The notes: a model not told the origin generated them from the sequence alone. Positions 10,431 to 19,144 are shown, counted from the first letter of the stretch. The stretch is 64,000 bases of DNA from Marixanthomonas spongiae (GCF_003095375.1 NZ_QEHR01000003.1:1-64000); one strand, 5' to 3'. Program-made: numbers and translations.

Positions 10431-10907
10431 TTAACAACAACCCGAATTGGGTCTACAAGTAGCTGCTGGTTCTGCTTGTAATTCGGAAAGGTTTTTCTTT
10501 TGTTTCTGTTCTGGTACGCCACAGTTTTCTTTTGCCAAACAATCGGTTTGTTTTGTTGTTAATGTAAAGTGGCTTCCGTTAAAACCCAATCCGTACTTTC
10601 CGATTGTAGTTCCTTGATATTCCACTTCAATTTCAAGGGAATCATCTATTTGAAGGGTTTTCTGGGACAACTCGATAATATGCACCAGTTTTTCAGGATG
10701 TAAACGATGGTCATAATCGTCTGCTTCCCATAACTGAAAGTTGACAACTTCTTCGTTCCTGACCGTGCCGCCACAATCAATAAAATGTTTCGTTACTTTT
10801 CCTACTTCGGTAACGTGAAAATGGTTTGGCACTAAAGATCCATTCGGCAATTGAAATGCGATGGTTTCAGAATTTTTTAAAATGTTTTTTATTTCAGAAA
10901 GTTTCAT
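10431..10907 (-). CDS. DUF6428 family protein of the ars operon
   Basis: This 158-residue soluble protein without a signal peptide matches the DUF6428 pattern as I know it (conserved PNHFHVTEVG near the N-terminus, then FIDCGG and NFQLW). It is rich in cysteine: one in FIDCGG, TDCLAKENCG in the middle, and a C-terminal CRPNSGCC that resembles a metal- or metalloid-binding tail. Members of this family recur between arsR and arsenic-efflux genes in Bacteroidota. It sits 87 bp upstream of acr3 on the same strand. A role in binding arsenite or thiol-based handling is plausible from context and cysteines, but no activity is established. Confidence 0.8.
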   Translation of the reverse strand: MKLSEIKNILKNSETIAFQLPNGSLVPNHFHVTEVGKVTKHFIDCGGTVRNEEVVNFQLWEADDYDHRLHPEKLVHIIELSQKTLQIDDSLEIEVEYQGTTIGKYGLGFNGSHFTLTTKQTDCLAKENCGVPEQKQKKNLSELQAEPAATCRPNSGCC

Positions 10908-11000
10908 AGATAAAAATTTTATTCATTAGTTATTGTCTGAGTGAGCTTTTCGACCTTATTTAAAATAAACTAAAGTCGAAACCTATACCGAGTAATCCAA

Positions 11001-11022
11001 AAGTTCTCGACTGCGCTCGAAC
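11001..11022. repeat. Short dispersed dyad (TCGA...TCGA tag)
   Basis: The sequence gttctcgactgcgctcgaac is an imperfect dyad with TCGA on both sides of a ctgcgc loop and outer GTTC/GAAC-type arms. It lies in the 180-bp gap between arsR and the DUF6428 gene. It resembles short tags scattered through flavobacterial intergenic regions. No function is assigned. Confidence 0.4.
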
Positions 11023-11087
11023 AGACAAGAAAAAAATATTTCACATAATCTATAGAATACGGTTATCTGCAAACCTCTACAGATTCT

Positions 11088-11423
11088 TTAGCAACAAGTA
11101 TCATCAGCTACATCTGTATCTTGGTTTAAAAATGATGACAATACGGTTTTCATTTCTTCCCACACGGTCGGGTTGATGCAATAACACACGCTGGTGCCTT
11201 CTACCGTTCCTTGTATAAGCCCAAGATTTTTTAATTCCTTTAAATGCTGCGAAATGGTTGCTTGCGCCAATCCTATTTCATCTACCAGACTTCCGCAAAC
11301 ACAGCTTTTGGTTTTAAACAAATACTGTAAAATGGCAACGCGGGCCGGATGCGAAAAGGCTTTTGCAAATTGTGCCAGTTGGTTTTGTTCAACCGTGAAT
11401 ATTTCAGATTTGGTAATTCCCAT
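11088..11423 (-). CDS. arsR: ArsR-family metalloregulator
   Basis: This 111-residue winged-helix repressor has the ArsR/SmtB fold: AFSHPARVAILQYLF (helix 1-2), DEIGLAQATISQHLKELKNLGLI (recognition helix, about residues 48-70) and a wing ending in CYCINP. The motif SCVCGSL (C41, C43) lies at the start of the DNA-binding helix, as in the arsenite-sensing ELCVCDL motif of ArsR. An additional C-terminal CC pair is present. It is the first gene of the ars operon, and a palindrome lies 14 bp upstream of its start, which implies autoregulation released by As(III) or Sb(III). Confidence 0.93.
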   Translation of the reverse strand: MGITKSEIFTVEQNQLAQFAKAFSHPARVAILQYLFKTKSCVCGSLVDEIGLAQATISQHLKELKNLGLIQGTVEGTSVCYCINPTVWEEMKTVLSSFLNQDTDVADDTCC

Positions 11424-11434
11424 GACATTGATTG

Positions 11435-11450
11435 TTATATTGCAATATTA
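11435..11450. promoter_or_regulatory. Palindromic operator upstream of arsR
   Basis: The perfect 12-bp palindrome ATATTGCAATAT (11437-11448) extends to 16 bp with one mismatched pair. It lies 14-25 bp upstream of the arsR start in the divergent arsR/GNAT spacer, a typical place for an ArsR operator that overlaps the promoter. Confidence 0.7.
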
Positions 11451-11533
11451 CGATGAATCAAGTTATCTCACAACTTATTTCTAATAAAAATCACTTCTTA
11501 CCATACATCAATGTACAGACTAAAACCCCTACT

Positions 11534-11541
11534 TATCTTTG
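11534..11541 (+). promoter_or_regulatory. Bacteroidota -7 promoter element for the GNAT/pirin unit
   Basis: TATCTTTG matches the consensus TAnnTTTG exactly and lies 17 bp before the ATG at 11559. No clear TTTG -33 element is seen at the usual spacing, so the call rests on the -7 element and its position. Confidence 0.45.
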
Positions 11542-11558
11542 TTACAAATAATTAGGTT

Positions 11559-11852
11559 ATGAACTATCAAATAATAAACAACGAGAAAGAGAAGCGTTTT
11601 GAGGTTCACATAGAAGGCTTAGTGGCTTTTGTGGATTACAAACTTTTTAAAGACAAAATTGCCTATATCCATACCGAAGTCCCGACAGCACTTTCAGGAA
11701 AAGGCGTTGGTTCTTTTATCGCAAAAGGCGTACTGGATTACGCTGCTGAGCATGAGCTGAAGGTGAAGCCGTATTGTCCGTTTATTAAAGCCTATATAGA
11801 TCGACACCCTGAATATCAAGAAAATTCATTATTTCACAATAAACAAGAATAG
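11559..11852 (+). CDS. Small GNAT-like N-acetyltransferase (NATD1/YidJ type)
   Basis: The protein has 97 residues. It has the short GNAT fold of the NATD1-like family: the acetyl-CoA loop appears as TALSGKGVGSFIAKGVLDYA (about residues 45-64), followed by VKPYCPFIKAYIDRHPEY, the conserved C-terminal signature. These proteins are presumed to acetylate small molecules or proteins with acetyl-CoA, but the substrate is unknown. The pirin gene starts 2 bp after its stop, so the two are probably co-transcribed. Confidence 0.85.
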   Translation: MNYQIINNEKEKRFEVHIEGLVAFVDYKLFKDKIAYIHTEVPTALSGKGVGSFIAKGVLDYAAEHELKVKPYCPFIKAYIDRHPEYQENSLFHNKQE

Positions 11853-11854
11853 TT

Positions 11855-12733
11855 ATGAGTACAAAAAATATAGAATTAGTAGCAGAACCCAGAGCACCAC
11901 ATTTTGTAGGTGACGGTTTTCGAGTGCACAACTTTATCCCCAGCGGATTTAGATTGGACATGGAACGTATGAGTCCGTTTATTATGTTGGATTACAATTC
12001 AAAGTTTTACTTCCCTCCCACTGATACCCCAAGAGGTGTCGGCGTGCATCCGCACCGTGGTTTTGAAACCGTGACCATTGCTTATAAAGGAAAAGTCGCG
12101 CACCATGACAGCAGCGGTGGCGGCGGCGTAATTGGTGAAGGCGGCGTACAATGGATGACGGCAGCTTCAGGGGTATTGCATAAAGAATATCACGAAGAAG
12201 AATTCAGTAAAGCCGGTGGAGACTTTCAAATGGTGCAATTGTGGGTGAATTTACCTGCAAAGGATAAAATGTCGCAACCCAAATACCAAGCGCTTTCTGC
12301 TGAAGATATCAACATTCATGAATTGCCAGAGAATTCGGGAACCGTGGAGGTTATTGCTGGAAGGTATAAAGACACCAAAGGATCTGCGTCAACGTTCACC
12401 CCAGTACATATGATGAATGCAAAGCTGAACAAAGGCGGAACCGCCGACTTTAGTTTTCCTGAAAACTACAATACATGTCTATTGGTGATTGAAGGTTCTA
12501 TAACTGTAAATGGCACCGAGCAAGTGCCAACCGACAATTTTGTTTTGTTTGAAAATGAAGGGGAAACGTTTACGGTTGAAGCTACGGAAAATGCGGTGGT
12601 TTTAGTGTTAAGCGGCGAGCCCATCAATGAACCCATTGCTGCCCAAGGTCCGTTTGTAATGAACACCAGAGAGGAATTGATGCAAGCAATCAATGATTTT
12701 AATATGGGTAAATTCGGGTATTTAGAAGATTAA
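11855..12733 (+). CDS. Pirin family protein (bicupin)
   Basis: This 292-residue protein has the pirin double-cupin architecture. The N-terminal cupin contains HPHRGFETVTIAYKG and the downstream GGVQWMTAASGVLHKEYHEE, which supply the three histidines and the glutamate that bind a metal ion in characterised pirins. A second cupin domain lies at about residues 160-290. Pirins act as quercetin 2,3-dioxygenases or redox-sensing regulators, and which applies here cannot be told. It is cytoplasmic, with no signal peptide, and is paired with the GNAT gene. Confidence 0.92.
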   Translation: MSTKNIELVAEPRAPHFVGDGFRVHNFIPSGFRLDMERMSPFIMLDYNSKFYFPPTDTPRGVGVHPHRGFETVTIAYKGKVAHHDSSGGGGVIGEGGVQWMTAASGVLHKEYHEEEFSKAGGDFQMVQLWVNLPAKDKMSQPKYQALSAEDINIHELPENSGTVEVIAGRYKDTKGSASTFTPVHMMNAKLNKGGTADFSFPENYNTCLLVIEGSITVNGTEQVPTDNFVLFENEGETFTVEATENAVVLVLSGEPINEPIAAQGPFVMNTREELMQAINDFNMGKFGYLED

Positions 12734-12741
12734 AAAGAAAT

Positions 12742-12954
12742 TAGTCGAGTCCGACTAAGACTTAAGATCGCTACGCTGATAGACATAAGATGTAAGACTT
12801 TACTTTTTAATACATCGATAAACAGTTAATTGTATTTAAAATATTATATATTTTAAAAAAATAAAATAGCAAGGTGTCCAAAAGAAAGATGCTCGAAACA
12901 GTTATGTTTATTGCACTTTTAAATATCTAAAAAAACTTTAATTGGACACTAATG
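12742..12954. mobile_element. MITE-like non-autonomous element, copy 1
   Basis: This 213-bp non-coding element runs from tagtcgagtccgactaagac to a terminal ...ggacactaatg. It is flanked by an exact 9-bp direct repeat, aaaagaaat, at 12733-12741 and 12955-12963. A second, clearly related copy lies at 44311-44532 with a different 9-bp repeat. The termini are imperfect inverted repeats (GTCC...TAA type), and an internal block agcaaggtgtccaaa is shared by both copies. There is no open frame of useful length. The element sits between the pirin gene and the DUF5996 gene. Confidence 0.8.
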
Positions 12955-12990
12955 AAAAGAAATGACTAACTTTAAAAAAAGCTTTTGATT

Positions 12991-13920
12991 ATGAAACATA
13001 CAGCCAATTTATCAAAACTTCCATACGTGGGAAATGAAAAGAGTAAAGTAACCCTTCACTTATTTCTTCAAATTATAGGAAAAATACGATTAGAACTTAC
13101 CCCCAGAAAAAACCACTGGTGGTATGTCACCGAATACGTTGACACAAATGGCTTTACAACGGGGCCTATTTTTTATAATTCAGGAAACGACACATTCACT
13201 ATTTCCATTAATGTAGTAACACATCAAGTAGAAGTAAGTACCAGTCAAGGAGAGTCGGCCAATTTTGAACTTTACGAAGGCTTGACCGTAGCCGAATTTT
13301 ACAACAACCTAATTACGATCCTTTCCGATTTTAATATTTCAGTAAGCATTCTGGATAAACCTTATGATTTAGATATAAACAAACATTTTTCTGAAATAAC
13401 AGAATACCACCACTACAATAAAGAATACATTAAAAACCTTTGGAAAACCTTTCAATGGACAGATGGCGTATTTAAAGAATTTAGTGGTCGGTTTTACGGA
13501 AAAACCTGTCCGGTACACGTGTATTGGCACTCTATGGATCTAGCGGTTACCCGATTTTCGGGAAGAAAAGCTCCGCCCATGCCAAAAGATGCACGAATAT
13601 CGGACAAAGACGCTTACAGCCACGAATGCATCAGTTTTGGGTTTTGGGCCGGTGATGACAATATGAAAGAGCCTGCTTTTTACTCCTACACCTATCCATC
13701 ACCTGAAGGGATTGATAAAAAACCTTTGCAACCAGACAATGCGTTTTGGATGGATGCCAATGGAAGTCCGATGGCTATTTTAAAATACAACGACCTTCTT
13801 AAAAAAGACAATCCAAGAGAAGCGTTACTTGCTTTTATGGAGTCTAGCTATCGTGCTGGAGCTACCTTGGCAAATTGGGATCTAGAAAAATTAGACGTAC
13901 CACCATTAAAAGAATTATAA
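12991..13920 (+). CDS. DUF5996 family protein
   Basis: This 309-residue soluble protein starts at ATG 12991. A TTG two codons upstream is also open but less likely. The opening WxxT-type segment and HWWYVTEYVDTNGFTTGPI, then FSGRFYGKTCPVHVYWHSMDLAVTRFSGR and the C-terminal YRAGATLANWD, match DUF5996 as I know it. The family is widespread with no established function. It is preceded by the MITE copy and followed 3 bp later by the TMEM175-like gene, which suggests co-transcription. Confidence 0.8.
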   Translation: MKHTANLSKLPYVGNEKSKVTLHLFLQIIGKIRLELTPRKNHWWYVTEYVDTNGFTTGPIFYNSGNDTFTISINVVTHQVEVSTSQGESANFELYEGLTVAEFYNNLITILSDFNISVSILDKPYDLDINKHFSEITEYHHYNKEYIKNLWKTFQWTDGVFKEFSGRFYGKTCPVHVYWHSMDLAVTRFSGRKAPPMPKDARISDKDAYSHECISFGFWAGDDNMKEPAFYSYTYPSPEGIDKKPLQPDNAFWMDANGSPMAILKYNDLLKKDNPREALLAFMESSYRAGATLANWDLEKLDVPPLKEL

Positions 13921-13923
13921 ACC

Positions 13924-14499
13924 ATGAAAACCGGACGATTAGAAGCTTTTAGTGATGGCGTATTGGCTATAATAATCACGATTATGGTCTTGGAAATGCA
14001 AGCACCTGAAGACACCAGTATAGAAGGGTTATTAAAAGTGCTCCCTATTTTTATTAGTTATGTATTGAGTTTTATTTACGTGGGGATTTACTGGAACAAC
14101 CATCACCACTTAATGCAAGTGACCCAAAAAGTAAGTGGCGGTGTTTTATGGGCAAACCTCCATTTGCTGTTTTGGCTGTCCCTTATTCCTTTTGCGACAA
14201 GCTGGGTAAATGAAAATCACACCGAACCACTTCCCATAGCTTTGTATGGTGTCATTTTATTAATGAGTGCGGTTGCGTATCGCATATTGGAATCGGTTTT
14301 GGTGAAAAACCACGATGAAAACGCAGCTCTTAAAAAACTCACAAAGATGGGCAGTAAAGAAAATATCTCGATCGTTATCTACGTAGCTGGAATTGCATTG
14401 GCTTTTGTAAGTGTTTGGTTAGCAGTTGCATGCTTTTCAATTGTGGCCATTCTTTGGGTTATTCCTGATAAAAGAATAGAACGGATACTTACCGATTAA
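13924..14499 (+). CDS. TMEM175/DUF1211 family membrane protein
   Basis: The 191 residues contain about five to six membrane helices. The N-terminal RLEAFSDGVLAIIITIMVLEM carries the RxxxFSDG signature of bacterial TMEM175-family potassium channels. Bacterial members form tetramers that conduct K+ with modest selectivity. The second-helix histidine-rich segment YWNNHHHLM is also typical. The gene starts 3 bp after the DUF5996 stop and overlaps the convergent Crp/Fnr gene by 4 bp at their stops. Confidence 0.88.
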   Translation: MKTGRLEAFSDGVLAIIITIMVLEMQAPEDTSIEGLLKVLPIFISYVLSFIYVGIYWNNHHHLMQVTQKVSGGVLWANLHLLFWLSLIPFATSWVNENHTEPLPIALYGVILLMSAVAYRILESVLVKNHDENAALKKLTKMGSKENISIVIYVAGIALAFVSVWLAVACFSIVAILWVIPDKRIERILTD

Positions 14500-15092
14500 T
14501 ACGGTTTAAAATTTTTGTTGGCCAATGACTTCCGGACCCGGCTTAAGCTTTCTGGAGTGATTCCCAAGTAGGAGGCAATCATCCATTGCGGCACGCGTAA
14601 CAGTAAATCGGGATATAATTCAATAAAGTTTAAATACCTTTTTTCTGCTGAAGCGCCCAACAACAGATCAATTCGTTTTTGAAGGTGTTGAATGTGATTA
14701 TGAAGCAGTTTTTCATTGAACTTTCTAAAAGAAGCACTCAATTCTGAAGCTTTCTCTATAAACTCTTCTGTTACGAAAACTACTTCAGCAGTTTCGATCA
14801 CGTCAATTATAAAATACGAAGGATCATTAAAATAAATGCTGCCCCTGTCACCTATAAACCAATTTTCTGGAGCAAACTGCACAATGTGTTCTTTCCCGTT
14901 TTCATCTAATGTATAAGCCCGGAGCAGCCCTTTTTCAACAAACATAGAGGCTTTGCACGTTTCTGCTTGTTGTAGCAGAATTTCCCCTTTTGAAAAGGTT
15001 TCCGTACGCAAAAAAGGAGTCAATTCATTGAATTCCGATTCGGTGACCCCACCTCTATTCAGTATATATGATTGAAACGTTTCGCACTCCAT
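14496..15092 (-). CDS. Crp/Fnr-family transcriptional regulator
   Basis: This 198-residue protein has an N-terminal cyclic-nucleotide-binding-like jelly roll (about residues 20-130, KGEILLQQAETCKASMFVEKG) and a C-terminal HTH (VPQWMIASYLGITPESLSRV). No iron-sulfur cysteine pattern is present, so it is not an oxygen-sensing FNR. Effector-binding residues cannot be recognised with confidence. Bacteroidota carry many such one-component regulators. It is followed downstream by no same-strand partner, and it overlaps the stop of the TMEM175-like gene. Confidence 0.88.
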   Translation of the reverse strand: MECETFQSYILNRGGVTESEFNELTPFLRTETFSKGEILLQQAETCKASMFVEKGLLRAYTLDENGKEHIVQFAPENWFIGDRGSIYFNDPSYFIIDVIETAEVVFVTEEFIEKASELSASFRKFNEKLLHNHIQHLQKRIDLLLGASAEKRYLNFIELYPDLLLRVPQWMIASYLGITPESLSRVRKSLANKNFKPY

Positions 15093-15103
15093 AACAAAGC
15101 ATA

Positions 15104-15358
15104 TTATTTGGAAGGTTCTTTCTTTTTCTTAGGTGGCATCGGCCCCCGCAAATGCACGACCAATCCGTTTAAAAAATTCCGAAGGAATTGATCGCCACAT
15201 TCCTTATACTTTGGATGCCCTTCTTTTCGGAAAATAGCGCCCAGTTCACTTTTTGAAACCTTAAAATCCACGAGCGCACATATTTTTACAATATCGTCAT
15301 CACGTAACTTGTGGGCCACGCGAAGTTTTTTCATAATGTCGTTATTGGTCAATGCCAT
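15104..15358 (-). CDS. DUF1456 family protein, single-domain
   Basis: This 84-residue protein carries one DUF1456 domain (NNDIMKKLRVAHKLRDDDIV ... FRKEGHPKYKECGDQFLRNFLNGL) and a lysine-rich tail, PPKKKKEPSK. The E. coli relative YehS has two such domains in tandem, so this is a half-length form. The basic tail and its position directly after a DEAD-box RNA helicase gene (5 bp gap, same strand) suggest a link to RNA or ribosome metabolism, but that is inference. Confidence 0.85.
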   Translation of the reverse strand: MALTNNDIMKKLRVAHKLRDDDIVKICALVDFKVSKSELGAIFRKEGHPKYKECGDQFLRNFLNGLVVHLRGPMPPKKKKEPSK

Positions 15359-15363
15359 AGCTT

Positions 15364-16482
15364 TTATATAATTGATTCTTTAAACTTAATATCGAGGGCT
15401 TTTTGCAACTGGTGAATGTCTTGTAATTCACTTGGTAAAATCAGCGCAATAGAAGATCCAGTTTTTCCAGCTCTTGCAGTACGGCCACTTCGGTGAGTGT
15501 AATATTCTTGTTGATCGGGCAATTGGTAATGGATTACAAAACCGAGGTCATTGACATCGATTCCCCTTGCGGAAACATCTGTAGAAACAAGAATCTGCAC
15601 ATTTTCTTTTTTAAATGCGCGCATTACCTTGTCACGTTCTTTCTGTTGCATATCGCCTTCCAATGCTTCAACTGAAAATCCGTCATCCTTTAAAACCCCA
15701 ACTAAGTTTCTGGTACCAGCTTTGGTACGGCAAAAAATGATACCACGATCATCTTTCAAGGTATCTAACAGCCTGATTAACGTTTCCACTTTATCTTTTA
15801 AAGCTGTTTTAATGTAATAATGTGAAATATTAGCATTGACCAAGCTATTTTTATTCACTTCAATTTTTACAGCATCGGCATCCATATAGGTTTTGATGAT
15901 TCTTTTGATATCATCGGGCATCGTAGCCGAAAACAACCACGTACTGCGATGCTTGTTGGCCTGCTCGAGTATTTTATTGAGGTCTTGTTTAAAGCCCATG
16001 CTCAACATTTCATCGGCTTCGTCCAGTACTAATGTGTTTATGGTATGAAGGTTTATCTGTTTGCGCTTCATTAAATCCATGAGTCTTCCTGGTGTTGCAA
16101 CAATAATGTGCGTTGGACGTTGCAAGTTTTTAATTTGAATATCAATTTTTTCCCCACCATACACGCCTTCAGCAAAAATTTTCTCGGGAGCATATTTAGT
16201 GAACTTGAAAAGTTGCTTTTGAATTTGCTGCACCAACTCGCGTGTGGGTGCTAAAATCAAGCCCTGCACCACAGCTTTTGAAGCATCAATGTTTTGCAAT
16301 AATGGTAAGCCATAAGCCGCAGTTTTTCCAGTACCTGTCTGTGCTAAGCCCACTAAATCGGTTTTGTGTTTCAATAATGTGGGGATAACCGCCTCTTGAA
16401 TTTCGGTAGGAGTCGTTATGTTTAATTCTTTTAATGCTTTTATATATTCTTTTTGAATCCCTACTTGTTGAAATGTTGCCAT
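15364..16482 (-). CDS. DEAD-box ATP-dependent RNA helicase
   Basis: The 372 residues cover the complete two-RecA-domain core: the Q motif region (GIQKEYIKALKELNITTPTEIQ), Walker A AQTGTGKT, DEAD in VLDEADEMLSMGF, SAT in LFSATMP, and motif VI HRSGRTARAGKTG. The C-terminal extension is almost absent, which is short compared with the 400-600 residues of most bacterial DEAD-box proteins, so RNA specificity must come from the core or from partners. Roles in ribosome assembly or RNA decay in the cold are typical. The downstream DUF1456 gene is probably co-transcribed. Confidence 0.93.
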   Translation of the reverse strand: MATFQQVGIQKEYIKALKELNITTPTEIQEAVIPTLLKHKTDLVGLAQTGTGKTAAYGLPLLQNIDASKAVVQGLILAPTRELVQQIQKQLFKFTKYAPEKIFAEGVYGGEKIDIQIKNLQRPTHIIVATPGRLMDLMKRKQINLHTINTLVLDEADEMLSMGFKQDLNKILEQANKHRSTWLFSATMPDDIKRIIKTYMDADAVKIEVNKNSLVNANISHYYIKTALKDKVETLIRLLDTLKDDRGIIFCRTKAGTRNLVGVLKDDGFSVEALEGDMQQKERDKVMRAFKKENVQILVSTDVSARGIDVNDLGFVIHYQLPDQQEYYTHRSGRTARAGKTGSSIALILPSELQDIHQLQKALDIKFKESII

Positions 16483-16502
16483 ATAGCTTACTTTTTAGAA
16501 CA

Positions 16503-16510
16503 CAAAGGTA
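16503..16510 (-). promoter_or_regulatory. -7 promoter element for the DEAD-box helicase
   Basis: On the minus strand this reads TACCTTTG, an exact match to TAnnTTTG, 20 bp upstream of the helicase ATG. A 6-bp inverted repeat, ATAACA/TGTTAT (16530-16535 and 16541-16546), lies just upstream of it. Confidence 0.45.
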
Positions 16511-16624
16511 CGTTTTATATTCTGGTAACATAACATATCGTGTTATTTAGAAACCAATCGAAACTAATTTTTTTGAAATATAAATAGCTAATATAAAGCG
16601 ACCTACAACGAAACAAATCCACTC

Positions 16625-16645
16625 TATTTAAAATTAATCTAAATA
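16625..16645. promoter_or_regulatory. Candidate iron-responsive operator (Fur-like dyad)
   Basis: A 21-bp dyad with arms TATTTA and TAAATA and only two internal mismatched pairs lies 75-95 bp upstream of the siderophore-receptor gene. Its AT-rich form resembles Fur-type boxes, and the gene context is iron uptake. The assignment to Fur is inference. Confidence 0.45.
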
Positions 16646-16720
16646 AACTTTGAAGAAATGAAAAGAGGTATTAGTTTTGCGCTAAAACAACCTATTTGTA
16701 TTAAGTCTAAATAATAATAA

Positions 16721-19144
16721 ATGTATAAACTTACCCAACTAATTCTATTTCTTGTAGCTGTGACAGCTGCTAACGCGCAAACAGCAAACATTGAAGGAAC
16801 TGTTACAGACGCAAACAACGAGCCTTTATTAGGCGTAAATGTTTTTCTTAACAATACTCAAAAAGGTGCTCAAACTGACATAAATGGTCATTTTGAAATC
16901 AGTGATATTTCAGAAGGAACTTACACGATTACCTTTTCATATGTGGGCTTTAAAAGCCACGAAGAAACAGTTACCCTTTTAAACAATGAAACCGAACAAC
17001 TTCCTGAAATAACCTTATACGAAGGAAATGAGATTTTACAAGAAGTAGTGGTAAACGGCGAACGCAGGAATAAGTTTTCCCGTAAAAAAACCGCTTATGT
17101 TTCCAAACTGCCGTTGCGCGACCTTGAAAACTCACAAGTGTACAGCACCATCACAACCGATTTACTAAAATCGCAAGTAACCACCAACTTCGAAGATGCC
17201 CTTAAAAACGCTACGGGAATTGAAAAACTCTGGACTTCAACCGGTCGTGGCGGTGACGGAGCGGGGTATTATGCGTTAAGAGGGTTTTCGGTACAGCCAC
17301 AACTGGTCAATGGGGTGCCAGGGATTACCAATGGAACCATCAACGCGGCCAATATTGAACGTATTGAAGTCATAAAAGGCCCTTCGGCTACCTTATTTGG
17401 AAGCACCGTAACATCTTACGGCGGATTAATAAACGTGGTGACCAAAAAGCCCTACATTGGTTTTGGCGGGGAAGTTTCTTTTACATCGGGAACTTATGGC
17501 CTGAATATGTTGTCGGCCGACTTAAACACGCCATTGGATAAAGACAATAATATTTACTTTCGTTTAAATACTTCGTATTCTACCGAAGATAGCTTTCAGG
17601 ATGCAGGCTTCAGGAAATCATTTTTTGTCGCCCCTTCCCTATCCTATAAAGTGAACAACCGCTTGTCGTTCTCGTTCTATGCTGAAATTACACAGGCCGA
17701 ACAAACCAATCCCGTTTTCCTCTTCTTGAACCGTTCGGCACCTTCCGTAGCGAAAAATATGGACGAGCTGAACTACAATAACAAGCTCTCTTTTACCAGC
17801 AACGCTTTATCGTTGAAAAACCCTTCGGCCAATTACCGTGCTGAAATAGATTATAAACTGTCCGAAACGTGGCAGTCGCAGACCATTCTTTCCAAAAGCA
17901 GCACGTCAACCGATGGATATTACTCCTATTTGTTCGATTATGGGGTTTTTGGCGGTAACGCTTTTACCCGATTGATCAACAAACAAAATTCGCGTACCAA
18001 CACCACCGATATACAGCAGAATTTCATTGGGGATTTTAAACTGGGTACCTTGAGAAACCGAGTGGTGGCTGGTATTGATTATTATAACTCCACGGTAACC
18101 GACAACAGTTCTGGTTATGCGTTCTACGGAAATGTTCGCCCTAATGGACAAATAATCAACGACAACCCCTTTACGGCCGAAGTTGAGGAAGCACCTTTGC
18201 CATTGACCACTGCTGGCGTGGATGCGGCCTTGGCTTCGCAACCGATCAACAATATAAAATCGAAAACCCACGTGTACAGCGCGTATGTTTCCGATGTGTT
18301 GAACATTACGCCCACGTTTTCAGCAATGGCCGGTGTTCGGTTTGACGTGTTTGACAATGAAGGTAATTTAACAAACCCTGATGATGATTACGACCAAAGC
18401 ACGTTTTCGCCAAAATTCGGTTTACTGTACCAACCTATTGCTGATGTGATTTCGGTATTTGCCAATTATCAAAACGGGTTTACCAACGTGGCCCCAGCTT
18501 TGGTAGGCGACCCACAACAAGGAGCACAGACTTTGAAAACCTTCGATCCCGAACAGGCCAACCAGTTGGAGTTTGGGGTGAAAACAAACTTTTTCAACAA
18601 CCGTTTAAATGCGACCATAAGCTATTACGACATTAAGGTGACCGATAAAGTGATCACCGATCCCACAACACCTTTCAACAAAATCCAAGGCGGCAAAGTG
18701 GAAAGCAAGGGTTTTGAAATAGAAGTAAACGCAAACCCGGTGCGTGGATTGAACTTAAAAGGCGGTTTCAGTAACAATGACAGCGAAATAACAAAAACCG
18801 ACAACCCTATATTGTTTGGCACACGCCCTAATGAAGCTGGCCCAGAAACTTTATATCATTTATGGGCAAATTACGAGTTTCAAGAGGGTGCTTTAGACGG
18901 ATTTGGGCTTGGCGCAGGATTTAACGGCGCCAGTGAACGCGTGACCATCGATTACGGTCCGGGCGGCCAGTTTATATTGCCAGCCTATACCATTGCCAAT
19001 GCATCGGTGTTTTACCAAGCCAACAAATACCGCATTGGGTTAAAGCTCAACAATGTTTTCAATAAAGAATACTATAAAGGGTGGACCACCATTACACCGC
19101 AAACCCCACGGGCGTTATATGCGAATTTCACCTATAAGTTTTAA
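16721..19144 (+). CDS. TonB-dependent siderophore receptor with carboxypeptidase-regulatory domain
   Basis: This 807-residue outer-membrane receptor has a signal peptide at residues 1-20 (ends ANAQ) and a CarboxypepD_reg-like domain at about 23-108 (GTVTDANNEPLLGVNVF). The plug lies at about 110-245, containing YYALRGFSVQPQLVNGVPG and IERIEVIKGPSATLFG, and a 22-strand barrel ends in the aromatic strand LYANFTYKF. The plug resembles FhuA/siderophore-type receptors more than SusC. It should import a ferric siderophore with TonB-ExbBD energy. The gene is preceded by a Fur-like dyad and followed by a terminator-like hairpin and three membrane genes that fit iron release from siderophores. Confidence 0.92.
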   Translation: MYKLTQLILFLVAVTAANAQTANIEGTVTDANNEPLLGVNVFLNNTQKGAQTDINGHFEISDISEGTYTITFSYVGFKSHEETVTLLNNETEQLPEITLYEGNEILQEVVVNGERRNKFSRKKTAYVSKLPLRDLENSQVYSTITTDLLKSQVTTNFEDALKNATGIEKLWTSTGRGGDGAGYYALRGFSVQPQLVNGVPGITNGTINAANIERIEVIKGPSATLFGSTVTSYGGLINVVTKKPYIGFGGEVSFTSGTYGLNMLSADLNTPLDKDNNIYFRLNTSYSTEDSFQDAGFRKSFFVAPSLSYKVNNRLSFSFYAEITQAEQTNPVFLFLNRSAPSVAKNMDELNYNNKLSFTSNALSLKNPSANYRAEIDYKLSETWQSQTILSKSSTSTDGYYSYLFDYGVFGGNAFTRLINKQNSRTNTTDIQQNFIGDFKLGTLRNRVVAGIDYYNSTVTDNSSGYAFYGNVRPNGQIINDNPFTAEVEEAPLPLTTAGVDAALASQPINNIKSKTHVYSAYVSDVLNITPTFSAMAGVRFDVFDNEGNLTNPDDDYDQSTFSPKFGLLYQPIADVISVFANYQNGFTNVAPALVGDPQQGAQTLKTFDPEQANQLEFGVKTNFFNNRLNATISYYDIKVTDKVITDPTTPFNKIQGGKVESKGFEIEVNANPVRGLNLKGGFSNNDSEITKTDNPILFGTRPNEAGPETLYHLWANYEFQEGALDGFGLGAGFNGASERVTIDYGPGGQFILPAYTIANASVFYQANKYRIGLKLNNVFNKEYYKGWTTITPQTPRALYANFTYKF

